Below, piece after piece: positions 38,087 to 45,726 of a stretch of 64,000 nt of DNA. The stretch's first letter is position 1, and every line of letters begins with the position of its first letter. Below the pieces are notes generated by a model, which was not told the origin of the DNA, did no database searches, and saw only the letters and a program-made list of their open reading frames with translations. Origin of the DNA: Candidatus Tepidiaquacella proteinivora (GTDB taxonomy: Bacteria > Bacteroidota > Ignavibacteria > Tepidaquicellales > Tepidaquicellaceae); assembly GCA_013348845.1 (NCBI GenBank), contig CP054675.1, positions 1,311,501-1,375,500 on the forward strand, read 5' to 3'. A program made the position numbers and the translations under genes.

Positions 38087-40257
38087 TTTGCAATAAATGA
38101 TTTATTTTTAAAATTAACTTTAAAATAACAAATTCCTTTATTCGATATTTCAATATCAAAACTATATTTTTTCGTTTCTTTATTAAAGAATGATTTAACA
38201 ATTTCTGATTTCAGGATTATGCTTGTAGGGGAAATTTCATCATTCGCACTAAGATAATACAATAAATAATCTGCTTTTAAAAATATATAAAACGGAGCTA
38301 TAAAATCCTGTAAGAATAACCCTGCCTTGTTGTAAATATGATGTATTGCTATAGTATCATTAACCTGTAAATGATTATAGAAACCAAGCGGTACTTTATA
38401 AAATGCTAAGAAAAAATAGTACAACAACGATTTCTTACTACCAATAAAATTATAAAAATAAAAGACTTTATTATCATTAGTAAAATAAGCGTAAGAGTTT
38501 GTTTTCTTACAATAAATGTAAGAAATATTATAAATATCAGTAAATACCTCCCATTCTACTTTTTTCTTTCTCCCTTTTTCTTCGACTACAAACTGAAGTT
38601 TTTTTTGTGGATATAAATTAAATGAACTTTTCATAAATTCGTTCACTTCAAGATTAAACACTATTTCATTCTTACGAGGTCTTTCATAAGAATTATATTT
38701 AATTTGATTGTTAACCCTACTTAAATAAATACCAAATGGATAATCAATTGTTTCCGCCCCGACAACCGGAAGGGTTTGCAATTGAAAATGAATATGTGGT
38801 TCAGGAGAGCGGCCGGAATTACCGCAAGAAGCAATAACCTGCCCACCTTTCACATAAGCACCTTTTTGAACCTTGAAAGACCCGGGTTTTAAATGACTAA
38901 TCTGAGAATAAAAACCTTCTCCATGCCTTAAAATAATTGAATTCCCCCAATTTTCTTCAATATTAATTTTACCTATTGGATTATCCGGTATGCCATCAAC
39001 AATTTCTTCTACATATCCATCAGCGGGGGCTAATACTGCTTTATCATAACAATAGTAGTCTTCTAAAGCAAGACCTTGATTATTAAATGTCTTTCTATCA
39101 GAATCTATTATAACAAAATCATAAGCATATCTCCATTTGTCTTTATGTGTAATATCACCATTATGAGATTGTGATACTACCCATTCACCATAAAATGGTA
39201 ATCTGATCGAATAATATACCTGATTTCTATAACGATGATTATTATTCACAAAATTATAGAGATTAGTCTCCGGTGAATTCATTTGAATATAGACTTCAGA
39301 AAGTTTAGCGGATCTGTAAAATCTGGATTTAACTACAAGTAAAAATAAAAGCACCGTAACAATAAACGGAAGTGAATAAACTATTAATCCCCATATAGAA
39401 AAAATTCTGTTTGTAGCAAGAAAAATTATCGCGGTAACAGGTGTAAGTACAATTGACCATATATAAGTAGATACTGAGGGAATCATAAAGTATCCCCCTA
39501 TTGCAATAGCGGTAAGAATAAAATTAAAACCAACATAAGCAAAAATGAGTTCAGGATAATTAAGACCAATTAGTTTAAAAAAGTAATAAACGGAATAATA
39601 TCCAATTAAAGATAATGTAAATGAAATTCTCGAATAAAAAAGCAATCCTATTGCTATCAAAAATCCAGCAAATACTTTATGGGGAAAGAAAATAATAGAG
39701 CCAATAGAAGAGAAATAAATTCTGATAGATTCGACAATTTCAAAACTACGAATCCATAAATATTTATCCAATAGTTCTTTACCACCTAACTGATAAACAT
39801 AATTAATAAAATATATATCTCTGTTAGCAAGTTGAATCAAATTAACTTCTTTAATTGCAAGCGAAAGCAACCAGAAGGAAAATAAAAACGGTAAACTTAA
39901 GTAAGGAAGCGAATATTTAGTGAGAAAATTTTCTAAACCAATTGTAATAAAGAAACAAAAAATGGAACTTAAAATAATAAATAAAACTAAAATCCAGTTT
40001 GCTTCGAGCCCAATACTAATACCAATACCAAGCAAAAGAGAATTAAAACCATAATAACCTTTTTTTATGCTAAATCTGTCAAATCCCAATAAATCAGCAG
40101 TAATATTAGCAGTAATTAATGCAATTAACCCACATAATCCGGAAAATGGTTCTAAAAATGTAATTGCTAAAATAATTATTGCAAAAAAAACTTTGTCAGA
40201 AAAAAATATAATTGAATAACTATTTAAAATCGCTCTTATATGTTCTCTAATGCTCAA
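38059..40257 (-). CDS. Urea-transporter-like membrane domain fused to M23 peptidase domain
   Basis: 732 aa. Residues about 15-315 are a polytopic domain of the bacterial UT family (LNSYSIIFFSDKVFFAIIIL start; KKGYYGFNSLLLGIGI, the conserved GLyGFN..L.G loop). Residues about 365-510 are a LysM-less M23/LytM-type domain (THKDKWRYAYDF, then VLAPADGYVEE, GNSIILRHG, CGNSGRSPEPHIHFQL with the HxH zinc site). A further ~220-residue beta-rich domain follows. TTG start at 40257. The peptidase would face the periplasm. The operon links it to a LysA-like decarboxylase and an ATP-grasp enzyme. Actual substrate (urea, amide, peptide) unknown. Confidence 0.8.
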   Translation of the reverse strand: MSIREHIRAILNSYSIIFFSDKVFFAIIILAITFLEPFSGLCGLIALITANITADLLGFDRFSIKKGYYGFNSLLLGIGISIGLEANWILVLFIILSSIFCFFITIGLENFLTKYSLPYLSLPFLFSFWLLSLAIKEVNLIQLANRDIYFINYVYQLGGKELLDKYLWIRSFEIVESIRIYFSSIGSIIFFPHKVFAGFLIAIGLLFYSRISFTLSLIGYYSVYYFFKLIGLNYPELIFAYVGFNFILTAIAIGGYFMIPSVSTYIWSIVLTPVTAIIFLATNRIFSIWGLIVYSLPFIVTVLLFLLVVKSRFYRSAKLSEVYIQMNSPETNLYNFVNNNHRYRNQVYYSIRLPFYGEWVVSQSHNGDITHKDKWRYAYDFVIIDSDRKTFNNQGLALEDYYCYDKAVLAPADGYVEEIVDGIPDNPIGKINIEENWGNSIILRHGEGFYSQISHLKPGSFKVQKGAYVKGGQVIASCGNSGRSPEPHIHFQLQTLPVVGAETIDYPFGIYLSRVNNQIKYNSYERPRKNEIVFNLEVNEFMKSSFNLYPQKKLQFVVEEKGRKKKVEWEVFTDIYNISYIYCKKTNSYAYFTNDNKVFYFYNFIGSKKSLLYYFFLAFYKVPLGFYNHLQVNDTIAIHHIYNKAGLFLQDFIAPFYIFLKADYLLYYLSANDEISPTSIILKSEIVKSFFNKETKKYSFDIEISNKGICYFKVNFKNKSFIANCLTEEKSS

Positions 40258-40270
40258 ATTCTATATTTTA

Positions 40271-41632
40271 TTATTTCTTTAGCTTCAGATGTTCAGGAAC
40301 TGATTCGATTGAGTTAATCATTTTTGTCGTTTCACTTTGCCTTATAACATAAACATCACCTTTTGTAGAAATTAAAACAACTCTTGGTCGCAAAGTTATA
40401 AATTGCATCCATTGAGTCATATTGTAAGCCCCTATTCTACTTATGACTACATTATCACCTTTTTTCAGTGGTGGTAATGAAACAGATTCTCTTAATTGAT
40501 CAATATTCATACAAAGCGGACCGTAAAGTACAGTATTTTCATAATGATGAGAAAAATCCTGGGCAGGGGTAATTTTATGTTCATACCAGAAAGATGTAAA
40601 AAGAATATTAACACCTATATCAAGTATTGTTGCATTTCTGCCATCGGAAAGTTTTTTATTTGCTACTACAGTACCAATTAAGCTCCCCGCATCATCAATC
40701 AGTGCTCTTCCTGTTTCAAGAATTAAAACAGGAAGGTTAGATGGTTCTATTTGCGAATTAATTAATGCTGATGTAATAGCTTCTGCAAAATCATCAAATG
40801 ACGGTGAAACATCAGTACCGGTAAGGTATGAACCCTTAAGAGTATTTTTAGAAGAAAAGCCACCTCCTATATCAATGTATCCAATACTATGATTGAATTT
40901 TCGTTTCAGACTTACTGCTAAATCAGCAAGTTTAGAAGCAGCAATAGCATAAGCTGAAGGTGAAAGAATAAAAGTACCTATATGAGTATGAATTCCAACA
41001 AGACTTAATTTTTTACTAAGCATAATTCTGTTTAATGCTTCCCATGCTTCACCATTTTCATAATTGAAACCAAACCTATCCCAGATAGGATAAATACCGG
41101 TATCCATATTAACTCTAATAGCGACCTTTGGTTTCTTTTTATGTTTATCAGCAATTTCTAATAATGTAAAGAGTTCATCAAAATGGTCAATATGTATATA
41201 AGAACCATTATCAATTGCGGTAATCAAATCACTCTCTGATTTATATGGTCCATTAAAAATAATCTTATTACCTGGCACACCGTTCAAGATTGCTTTTTCG
41301 TATTCGAAGCCGGAAACAACCTCCGCCCAGGAACCTTCCTGATGAAAGATATTACATACTGCGTTTAAATAATTTGTTTTGTATGACCAGGCAAACTGAA
41401 CCTTAGGATATCTTGTCTCAAAAGCCCGCTTTGCTTCGGCAAAGGTTTCCCTTATAGTTTTTTCAGAAATAACAAAAAGTGGAGATCCATATTCTCTAAC
41501 CAGTTCTTTTACAGGAATATTATCAATATGCGTTATTGGTTCGAATTCGGTTTTTGTTCCGAATTTACTTGAAATTCCAATACTTATTTTCCTGATAATT
41601 GGTCTTTCAAAAGTTAATTTTTTTGTTTTCAT
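40271..41632 (-). CDS. LysA-like fold-type III PLP-dependent decarboxylase
   Basis: About 453 aa. The PLP TIM-barrel contains FAWSYKTNYLNAV (Schiff-base Lys), GIHTHIGTFI, YIDIGGGFSS and the C-terminal barrel LETGRALIDDAGSLIGTVV, with GPLCMNIDQL at the site of the DAP-decarboxylase Cys. It belongs to the Orn/DAP/Arg decarboxylase-2 family, but the sequence is more diverged than housekeeping LysA and the gene sits behind an ATP-grasp ligase and PqqD. The ATG at 41632 (MKTKKLTF) is used because the upstream one (41677) would overlap the ATP-grasp gene by 32 bases and lacks homologous-looking sequence. Substrate unknown. Confidence 0.8.
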   Translation of the reverse strand: MKTKKLTFERPIIRKISIGISSKFGTKTEFEPITHIDNIPVKELVREYGSPLFVISEKTIRETFAEAKRAFETRYPKVQFAWSYKTNYLNAVCNIFHQEGSWAEVVSGFEYEKAILNGVPGNKIIFNGPYKSESDLITAIDNGSYIHIDHFDELFTLLEIADKHKKKPKVAIRVNMDTGIYPIWDRFGFNYENGEAWEALNRIMLSKKLSLVGIHTHIGTFILSPSAYAIAASKLADLAVSLKRKFNHSIGYIDIGGGFSSKNTLKGSYLTGTDVSPSFDDFAEAITSALINSQIEPSNLPVLILETGRALIDDAGSLIGTVVANKKLSDGRNATILDIGVNILFTSFWYEHKITPAQDFSHHYENTVLYGPLCMNIDQLRESVSLPPLKKGDNVVISRIGAYNMTQWMQFITLRPRVVLISTKGDVYVIRQSETTKMINSIESVPEHLKLKK

Positions 41633-41645
41633 AATTAATAATAAT

Positions 41646-42695
41646 TTATAATTCTGCGTAAAGAGATAACTTTTCAAACTCTTCTATGTCAGTAATTAAA
41701 TCATAAGAATACCGTATGAAAATTTTACCGACCTGATATTTTTTAAATGGTTTTACTTCAATACCAAGAGCAAGTTTTACTAAAGCTTCAGGTAAGTTTT
41801 GCCCTGCACCAACAGATAAATATACCCAGGCTGGTAAGCGTGGATTGATTTCAACAAGGTAATATTCATTACTTTTTGTTTTTATAATCTCTAATTCCAT
41901 ACCACCTCTCCATTTAGTCTTTCTTATTAGTTTCTTCGTCATTCTTATTAAATTATCGTCTGATAATGTTATACCAGCCCATGCTTTTCCTTTGTCAGTT
42001 ATATAAAGTTTTCTCATTGGTACTGCACCTATGGTGTTTCCTTTGCCATCACCAAGAGCAACAACATTTACTTCAGTACCGGAAACATATTGCTGAATAA
42101 TAATTGGGAAACCCCATTTAGCAGATATTTTCCTTAAATATGTTATCGCTTGCTCTCTATTATAAGAAAGTTCCGCTTCATAAAATTTACCTTTAACATA
42201 AAAAGGATACTTAATGAATTTCTCAACTTCACCTAAATCTTTTTCTGAAAATATTGCTCTGCTTTCAGGAACTTTTACCCCATATTTTTTCCCAAATTCA
42301 GGGAGATTAGATTTATGTCGTTCTTCATATTGCTCAAGAGTTGGTAAAAATGTTTTTATCCCCATTTTTTCAAGTTTATCAGCTGCTTTCATAAATGTAT
42401 AAAGTTCAGCATCAAAATTTGGGATAAGTACATCTATGTTTTCAATATTATTTATATATTCCAATCTTTTAATTAACACACCAGACCCGGCAGTTGGGTA
42501 AGGAATATGATATGATTTCTTAACTAAATTATGCATATAAATACCGGGTTCCAAATTTTCATAAGCGAGGCCAATTATTTTAGCACTAAAAAAATCAGAG
42601 TCAAGAACACCTCTTATAAATGGGATACCAGGTCCAGGATTATCAGTATTATTTAACCCTGTTGCTGCAATTGTAATACGCTTTTTACTCATCAA
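41646..42695 (-). CDS. ATP-grasp ligase (carboxylate-amine ligase type)
   Basis: 349 aa. An N-terminal pre-ATP-grasp Rossmann segment (RITIAATGLNNTDNPGPGIP) is followed by an ATP-grasp fold with PFYVKGKFYEAELSY, IIQQYVSGTEVNVVALGDGK and the metal-binding C-terminus MELEIIKTKSNEYYLVEINPRLPAW (split here only by description; conserved E...NPR). Such enzymes form amide bonds using ATP and a carboxylate. Overlap of 11 bases with pqqD-like and 13 bp to the decarboxylase. Acceptor unknown; a peptide bound by the PqqD-like protein is a reasonable guess. Confidence 0.8.
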   Translation of the reverse strand: MMSKKRITIAATGLNNTDNPGPGIPFIRGVLDSDFFSAKIIGLAYENLEPGIYMHNLVKKSYHIPYPTAGSGVLIKRLEYINNIENIDVLIPNFDAELYTFMKAADKLEKMGIKTFLPTLEQYEERHKSNLPEFGKKYGVKVPESRAIFSEKDLGEVEKFIKYPFYVKGKFYEAELSYNREQAITYLRKISAKWGFPIIIQQYVSGTEVNVVALGDGKGNTIGAVPMRKLYITDKGKAWAGITLSDDNLIRMTKKLIRKTKWRGGMELEIIKTKSNEYYLVEINPRLPAWVYLSVGAGQNLPEALVKLALGIEVKPFKKYQVGKIFIRYSYDLITDIEEFEKLSLYAEL

Positions 42696-42930
42696 TCAAA
42701 ATCTTAAATGTCCTCAATGAACTGATAAAATCATTTAGTGATTTTTCTAAAACAGTTTTACTTACCTCATATTTTTCTAATAATATTTTTATAATGTCAT
42801 CTAAATCTTTACCTTTTCTTAAATATTCGATTATTTCCAATCCAATCGGGTTTAATGAGTATGAATCACCTGTAGAGGTATCGTAAACAAAACCCGTTTC
42901 GCTGAATGCGACTTTTTTATTTATTTTCAT
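42685..42930 (-). CDS. PqqD-family small peptide-binding protein
   Basis: 81 aa. It has the PqqD/RRE-like pattern: VAFSETGFVYDTSTGDSYSL, NPIGLEIIEYLRKGKDLDD, then IIKILLEKYEVSKTVLEKSL and a last helix FISSLRTFKIL. PqqD-type domains bind leader peptides of RiPPs or act as peptide chaperones. Here it is the first gene of the six-gene operon. I looked in the 300 bp upstream and saw no short ORF with leader-peptide features. The overlap with the ATP-grasp gene supports joint action. Confidence 0.75.
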   Translation of the reverse strand: MKINKKVAFSETGFVYDTSTGDSYSLNPIGLEIIEYLRKGKDLDDIIKILLEKYEVSKTVLEKSLNDFISSLRTFKILIDE

Positions 42931-43230
42931 AATGATTTTTCTGTTTTATAATGCAAATTTTATACCAGATTATTACCCTTTCATTAAATAACATAAATAT
43001 ATGTATTTTAGTTATTTGATATATTATAGTAAATATTTTAAATTTTTACAATACAATATCTATGAAAAATTTGACGAATTTAATAAAATAATTGTTAGAA
43101 AATTGTCAAAATTTATTTAAATATATAAAGGGATTTTATAAATAATAACAATTTAAACTATAATGAATATTATATTAATAATAAAAAATGTAGTTTTGAT
43201 TTCAATTCTAATCTAATTATCTTAAAGTTT
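42931..43230. other. Divergent AT-rich intergenic region (pqqD-like / MFS)
   Basis: 300 bp, above 80% A+T, between the minus-strand pqqD-like operon and the plus-strand MFS gene. It must contain both promoters, but I could not fix a clear -7/-33 pair. No precursor-peptide-like ORF, hairpin or RNA was seen. Confidence 0.5.
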
Positions 43231-44481
43231 ATGAATGAAAAGCAAATTAAGCATAAAGGGTGGTTAGTCACTATATCCGGCTTTATTATTAGTATTTCTC
43301 TTGGCATCTTATATTCCTGGAGTATTTTTAAAACTGAAATTGAACAAAAAATAAAAAGCGGAATTCCCAATACTTTTGATTGGTCATTATCTTCATTAAA
43401 TGACCCATATTCTGTATCTGTTCTTGTTTTTTCTTTTTCAATGATAATAACCGGAAAAATTCAGGATAAAATAGGTCCAAGAATAGCTATAATTATTGGT
43501 GGATTTTTTATAAGTCTCGGTCTCTTTTTATTGTCTCAATCTACAGATTATATAATATGGGTTTTGGGCTTTGGAATTATGTTAGGAATAGGAGTCGCCT
43601 TTTGTTATGCATCTATTACTCCAGCTGCAATAAAATGGTTTAGTCCTGAAAAAACTGGTTTAATTGCCGGAATAATTGTTTCCGGACTTGCTTTGTCATC
43701 GGTTTATATTGCTCCTTTATCTACATATCTAATTGGTAAATTTGGAATTCACTCTACAATGTTATATTACAGTATTGCCTTTTTTCTGGTAATTGTAATT
43801 TTTTCTTTCTTCATTTCTAATCCCCCACCTAACTATTTGGTTACTCCCAGTCATCAAAACAAAAAATTAAAATATAAACAAACAGAAAAATCCCCTCTCG
43901 ATTTTCTAAAAACCGGAATGTTTTATAAAATTTGGTTTATATATTTTATTGGTGCTGGCGTTGGACTAATGGTTTTCAGCTTTATTAATGATTTAGTTAA
44001 AACAGGATTACAGGAGCTTGCATTTTGGGGAGTCATAATTATTGCTTTAGGAAATGCAAGTGGCAGAATTGTTGGTGGCGCTTTATCTGATAAGTTAGGA
44101 TCTAAAAAAACATTGTTAATTATGTTTATTTTCCAGCTAATTCTAATGATTATTTCGACCTTGATTACAATTATCAATCATTACCATCCGGCAACACTTT
44201 TAATTCTATCTACATTAATTGGATTTGCATACGGAACAAATCTTGCGATATTTCCACATATAACAAAAGAGTTATATGGCTTAAAAAATTTTGGTGTGAA
44301 TTACGGAATAATGTTCGTTGCATGGGGACTGGGTGGTTCTCTACTCAGCAGAATTTCTCAGATGCTTTATTCTAATACAAATAGTTTTTCATCATCTTTT
44401 ATTACTGCAATTTTTCTTTTGCTCATAGGTATATACCTAATTCTAAAATTAAAAATGTCAAATAGAAATATGCAACTATAA
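43231..44481 (+). CDS. MFS transporter of the oxalate/formate antiporter (OFA) type
   Basis: 416 aa inner-membrane protein with about 12 hydrophobic segments. The N-terminus WLVTISGFIISISLGILYSW, then IFKTEIEQ, is the OFA hallmark. GKIQDKIGPRIAIIIGG is the TM2-3 loop motif, GRIVGGALSDKLGSKK the TM8-9 loop motif. Substrate is a monocarboxylate or dicarboxylate by family inference. Its TAA at 44479-44481 is followed, in the same frame, by the 12-bp repeat array described separately. Confidence 0.85.
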   Translation: MNEKQIKHKGWLVTISGFIISISLGILYSWSIFKTEIEQKIKSGIPNTFDWSLSSLNDPYSVSVLVFSFSMIITGKIQDKIGPRIAIIIGGFFISLGLFLLSQSTDYIIWVLGFGIMLGIGVAFCYASITPAAIKWFSPEKTGLIAGIIVSGLALSSVYIAPLSTYLIGKFGIHSTMLYYSIAFFLVIVIFSFFISNPPPNYLVTPSHQNKKLKYKQTEKSPLDFLKTGMFYKIWFIYFIGAGVGLMVFSFINDLVKTGLQELAFWGVIIIALGNASGRIVGGALSDKLGSKKTLLIMFIFQLILMIISTLITIINHYHPATLLILSTLIGFAYGTNLAIFPHITKELYGLKNFGVNYGIMFVAWGLGGSLLSRISQMLYSNTNSFSSSFITAIFLLLIGIYLILKLKMSNRNMQL

Positions 44482-44494
44482 TATTTCATTATTT

Positions 44495-44626
44495 CTGTTA
44501 AATTAGTTGCTAAATTAGCTGCTAAATTAGTTGCTAAATTAGCTGCTAAATTAGTTGCTAAATTAGCTGCTAAATTAGTTGCTAAATTAGCTGCTAAATT
44601 AGTCGCTAAATTAGCTGTTAAATGCG
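44495..44626 (+). repeat. 12-bp tandem repeat array (11 units)
   Basis: Eleven consecutive 12-bp units of the form YTGCTAAATTAG. They alternate TTGCTAAATTAG and CTGCTAAATTAG, giving a 24-bp higher-order period, with variants at both ends (CTGTTAAATTAG first, CTGTTAAATGCG last, TCGC in unit 10). The array begins 13 bp after the MFS stop. In the MFS frame it reads without stop as a Lys/Ala/Leu/Val repeat up to a TAA at 44644. Confidence 0.95.
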
Positions 44627-44907
44627 ACTTTATTAAAAAAAATTAATAAACCTTTATTCTGAATAAATATTGTATCCAATTATAAACTTTATCATTATAT
44701 ACGCATAATAATTTTTGAGAATTTTCAACATAACTAATAATCAGGTATATTACAATAAAAATGGTGTAGGCTAATAGTTATTGAAAATTTAAAATAAAAA
44801 ATTTATTTTGCTATGTTAAAATTTATTTCATACTGATATCTTTACTATAATACACTATTGATTATTACTTAATACTCGATATATACTTTAGAAGTTCTTT
44901 GAATTTT
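44627..44907. other. AT-rich spacer
   Basis: About 280 bp between the tandem repeat and the degenerate tRNA-Asp. Very AT-rich, no ORF of note, no hairpin terminator seen. Confidence 0.5.
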
Positions 44908-44928
44908 AGCCGTAGTTCAGTTTGGTTA

Positions 44929-44944
44929 TCCCGATAAATCGGGA
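44929..44944. repeat. 16-bp palindrome, copy 1
   Basis: TCCCGATAAATCGGGA: perfect 6-bp arms TCCCGA/TCGGGA with 4-base centre TAAA. It replaces the D-arm 3' part of the degenerate tRNA-Asp. Confidence 0.9.
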
Positions 44945-44965
44945 TGACTTTCACTCAGGAGGGCG

Positions 44966-44981
44966 TCCCGATTATTCGGGA
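44966..44981. repeat. 16-bp palindrome, copy 2
   Basis: TCCCGATTATTCGGGA: same arms, centre TTAT. It lies in the T-arm position of the degenerate tRNA-Asp, at the same site as copies 3 and 4 in the GIY-YIG units. Confidence 0.9.
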
Positions 44982-45013
44982 AGTCTCGAAGATTCGCAAG
45001 TTCTTTAATATAT

Positions 45014-45088
45014 GGAGCCGTAGTTCAGTTTGGTTAGAACGCCTGACTGTCACTCAGGAGGTCGCGAGTTCGAGTCTCGTCGGTTCCG
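45014..45088 (+). tRNA. tRNA-Asp (GTC)
   Basis: The acceptor stem GGAGCCG pairs with CGGTTCC (45081-45087), discriminator G at 45088, CCA not encoded. The anticodon stem CCTGA/TCAGG encloses the loop CTGTCAC, anticodon GTC, so Asp. T-arm GCGAGTTCGAGTCTCGT is normal. A terminator follows at 45099. Its 3' end (AGTCTCGTCGGTTCCGC) is repeated twice downstream at the ends of the GIY-YIG units. Confidence 0.95.
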
Positions 45089-45098
45089 CAAAAATATA

Positions 45099-45122
45099 AA
45101 CCCGTACTTTTACGGGTTTTTA
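45099..45122 (+). terminator. Terminator after tRNA-Asp
   Basis: CCCGTA / TACGGG stem (45101-45106 and 45111-45116) with a 4-base loop, followed by TTTTT. It is 10 bp after the tRNA and 5 bp before the first GIY-YIG ATG. Confidence 0.85.
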
Positions 45123-45126
45123 ATTT

Positions 45127-45393
45127 ATGGCTTATTTCACTTACATCCTCAAAAGCAAAGTCAAAGACAGATATTATATTGGCTTTTGCGAAAATCTATT
45201 TAAAAGACTTGAAAAACATAATTCCGGAAACAGCAGATCAACAAAAGCATATATCCCCTGGGAAATTGTTTATTGGGAAAAGTACCACATAAAAAAAGAT
45301 GCCATCAAAAGAGAAAGACAACTAAAAAAATTGAAAAACAAAAAGTATATCGATAATTTAATCAAAAACCACTCAGGAGGTCGTCCCGAGTAA
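45127..45393 (+). CDS. GIY-YIG nuclease-family protein, copy 1
   Basis: 88 aa. A single GIY-YIG domain as in UvrC N-terminus and YhbQ: FTYILKSKVKDRYYIGFC (Y-I-L ... Y-I-G), Arg in the first helix (NLFKRLEKHNSG), and Glu in WEIVYWEKY. The C-terminus HSGGRPE is encoded by tRNA-Asp sequence (ACTCAGGAGGTCG) running into palindrome copy 3; the stop TAA lies in the palindrome centre. It follows the tRNA terminator directly, so expression depends on its own promoter or read-through. The linkage suggests a mobile or homing role, but that is inference. Confidence 0.85.
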   Translation: MAYFTYILKSKVKDRYYIGFCENLFKRLEKHNSGNSRSTKAYIPWEIVYWEKYHIKKDAIKRERQLKKLKNKKYIDNLIKNHSGGRPE

Positions 45394-45399
45394 TCGGGA
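45384..45399. repeat. 16-bp palindrome, copy 3
   Basis: TCCCGAGTAATCGGGA: same arms as copies 1 and 2, centre GTAA. It sits between ACTCAGGAGGTCG and AGTCTCGTCGG, replacing the CGAGTTCG T-loop bases of the genuine tRNA-Asp. Confidence 0.9.
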
Positions 45400-45427
45400 A
45401 GTCTCGTCGGTTCCGCAAAAATATAAA

Positions 45428-45449
45428 CCCGTACTTTTACGGGTTTTTA
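45428..45449 (+). terminator. Terminator, repeat copy
   Basis: Identical copy of the CCCGTA/TACGGG hairpin plus T-run, here between the two GIY-YIG genes. A third copy would begin at 45755 but is cut off after AAACCC. Confidence 0.8.
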
Positions 45450-45453
45450 ATTT

Positions 45454-45720
45454 ATGGCTTATTTCACTTACATCCTCAAAAGCAAAGTCAAAGACAGATA
45501 TTATATTGGCTTTTGCGAAAATCTATTTAAAAGACTTGAAAAACATAATTCCGGAAACAGCAGATCAACAAAAGCATATATCCCCTGGGAAATTGTTTAT
45601 TGGGAAAAGTACCACATAAAAAAAGATGCCATCAAAAGAGAAAGACAACTAAAAAAATTGAAAAACAAAAAGTATATCGATAATTTAATCAAAAACCACT
45701 CAGGAGGTCGTCCCGAGTAA
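45454..45720 (+). CDS. GIY-YIG nuclease-family protein, copy 2
   Basis: Identical 88-aa product to the gene at 45127, in the second 327-bp unit; no substitution was seen in the coding sequence. Identity at DNA level indicates a very recent duplication, gene conversion or an assembly artefact. The same GIY-YIG residues (Y, YIG, Arg, Glu) are present, and the same tRNA-plus-palindrome C-terminal coding end. Confidence 0.82.
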   Translation: MAYFTYILKSKVKDRYYIGFCENLFKRLEKHNSGNSRSTKAYIPWEIVYWEKYHIKKDAIKRERQLKKLKNKKYIDNLIKNHSGGRPE

Positions 45721-45726
45721 TCGGGA
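45711..45726. repeat. 16-bp palindrome, copy 4
   Basis: Same as copy 3 (centre GTAA), closing unit 2 and followed by the third AGTCTCGTCGGTTCCGC fragment. Confidence 0.9.

Larger units (their letters stand above)
44908..44990 (+). pseudogene. Degenerate tRNA-Asp copy with two palindrome insertions
   Basis: The sequence starts AGCCGTAGTTCAGTTTGGTTA, the first part of the tRNA-Asp found 106 bp downstream. After GGTTA the bases GAACGCC are replaced by a 16-bp palindrome (44929-44944). The sequence then resumes as TGACTTTCACTCAGGAGG, with anticodon-loop bases altered (TTTC for TGTC), and the T-arm is interrupted by a second palindrome (44966-44981) before AGTCTCG. The acceptor 3' half is lost. 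It cannot fold as a tRNA. The upstream AAGTTCTTT is also duplicated (44892 and 44998). Confidence 0.8.

Noticed and set aside
42931-43230. RiPP precursor peptide upstream of the PqqD-like gene
   Set aside because: I searched both strands for a short ATG/TTG ORF with leader-like sequence and found none; the region is simple AT-rich DNA.
44495-44626. CRISPR array
   Set aside because: The repeat has no spacers (direct 12-bp period) and no cas genes are in the window.
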